DNA from: Chelativorans sp. ZYF759
Lineage (GTDB): Bacteria > Pseudomonadota > Alphaproteobacteria > Rhizobiales > Rhizobiaceae
Assembly (NCBI RefSeq): GCF_012911015.1
Contig: NZ_WVVV01000004.1
Location: 82,306 to 146,305 of the forward strand
Length of the DNA: 64,000 bases
Direction of reading: 5' to 3'
This document shows, piece by piece, positions 63,726 to 64,000 of this stretch. A program made the position numbers and the translations under genes. How positions within the stretch are numbered: the stretch's first letter is position 1; the number at the start of each line of letters is the position of its first letter. A model generated the notes under the pieces. The model saw only the letters and a program-made list of their open reading frames with translations. It was not told the DNA's origin and searched no databases.

Positions 63726-64000
63726 CCGGACTCGCTGCCAAACGTGCGCCCTGCCCCCTTCGTGTGGGAATCACGACCGCAGCGACCGCAGCCGCGTTGT
63801 CGGCGTATGGAGCACGACGCAATGGCGGAGGTTACATTAGGCCTCCACCCTGCTTATCACTTGTGCGGTTGACCGGATTTGCGTGTGCAGACCACTGCGC
63901 AAATGCATTCCCGAACACGACAGAGTGCGTCTAGATCCGCGCACCCCATTTCGCTCTACCCGACCCTGGACGCAAATCTGCGGCGTCCGCTGCAGGTGAC
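63726..64000. other. Right-edge sequence without recognisable genes
   Basis: After the quiC stop the remaining 275 bases show no convincing coding frame on either strand and no obvious stem-loop. It may contain the quiC terminator and the start of the next intergenic region. Confidence 0.35.

Noticed and set aside
50000-64000. A direct repeat of the tRNA-Met 3' end as the right attachment site
   Set aside because: I looked for the CCCTCCTCCGCTACCA end of the tRNA to the right and did not find it by eye. It may lie outside the window or have decayed.

Overview
The window is GC-rich, densely coded DNA from an alphaproteobacterium. Gene content and order fit the Hyphomicrobiales, probably the Phyllobacteriaceae/Mesorhizobium side: xdhABC, an allantoinase-UraD fusion, a bicupin ureidoglycine aminohydrolase, pcaIJF with a divergent IclR regulator, xylAB, a DUF6074-like protein, and an elongator tRNA-Met with a G1-U72 pair. 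The taxonomic assignment is inferred from protein families only. I saw no CRISPR array, rRNA gene or intact insertion sequence.

Layout. (1) 0-8.3 kb: purine/ureide catabolism. A minus-strand operon (uraH-xdhA-xdhB-48-aa ORF-xdhC) is divergent from a plus-strand operon (puuE/uraD fusion, ureidoglycine aminohydrolase, allA). Together they take xanthine to glyoxylate and urea; urate oxidase and allantoate amidohydrolase must lie elsewhere. (2) 8.6-13.7 kb: a complete peptide/nickel-type ABC importer with a Tat-exported binding protein and a fused double ATPase. (3) 13.7-20.9 kb: an MFS exporter, a two-gene carnitine-type module (BKACE plus L-carnitine dehydrogenase), and pcaIJF with divergent pcaR and a probable operator. 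(4) 21.3-23.3 kb: a solitary large GHKL ATPase with a C-terminal PD-(D/E)XK-like region, the best candidate for an undescribed, possibly defensive, function. (5) 23.3-29.8 kb: xylAB, a TTC38-like repeat protein, small membrane or unknown proteins, and YihY/BrkB.

(6) 29.9-55.9 kb is an accessory region starting at tRNA-Met. A decayed tyrosine-integrase N-terminus lies directly 3' of the tRNA, and a different decayed integrase C-terminus lies at about 54.8 kb. Between them are mixed oxidoreductases, LysR/TetR/AraC regulators, a catalase gene with an in-frame stop codon, an LLM/ThDP-enzyme/aldehyde-dehydrogenase operon, a DUF5996-acetyltransferase fusion, and several gene fragments (SnoaL-like, cytochrome c, GcvT/DmdA-like, Vgb-like). 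It reads as an old, eroding genomic island.

(7) 55.9-63.7 kb: a quinate/shikimate utilisation cluster. A TRAP transporter plus catabolic aroQ on the minus strand are divergent from two tandem paralogous GntR regulators, aroE and a QuiC-type 3-dehydroshikimate dehydratase. Its expected product, protocatechuate, feeds the beta-ketoadipate pathway whose last steps (pcaIJF) are at 17-20 kb.
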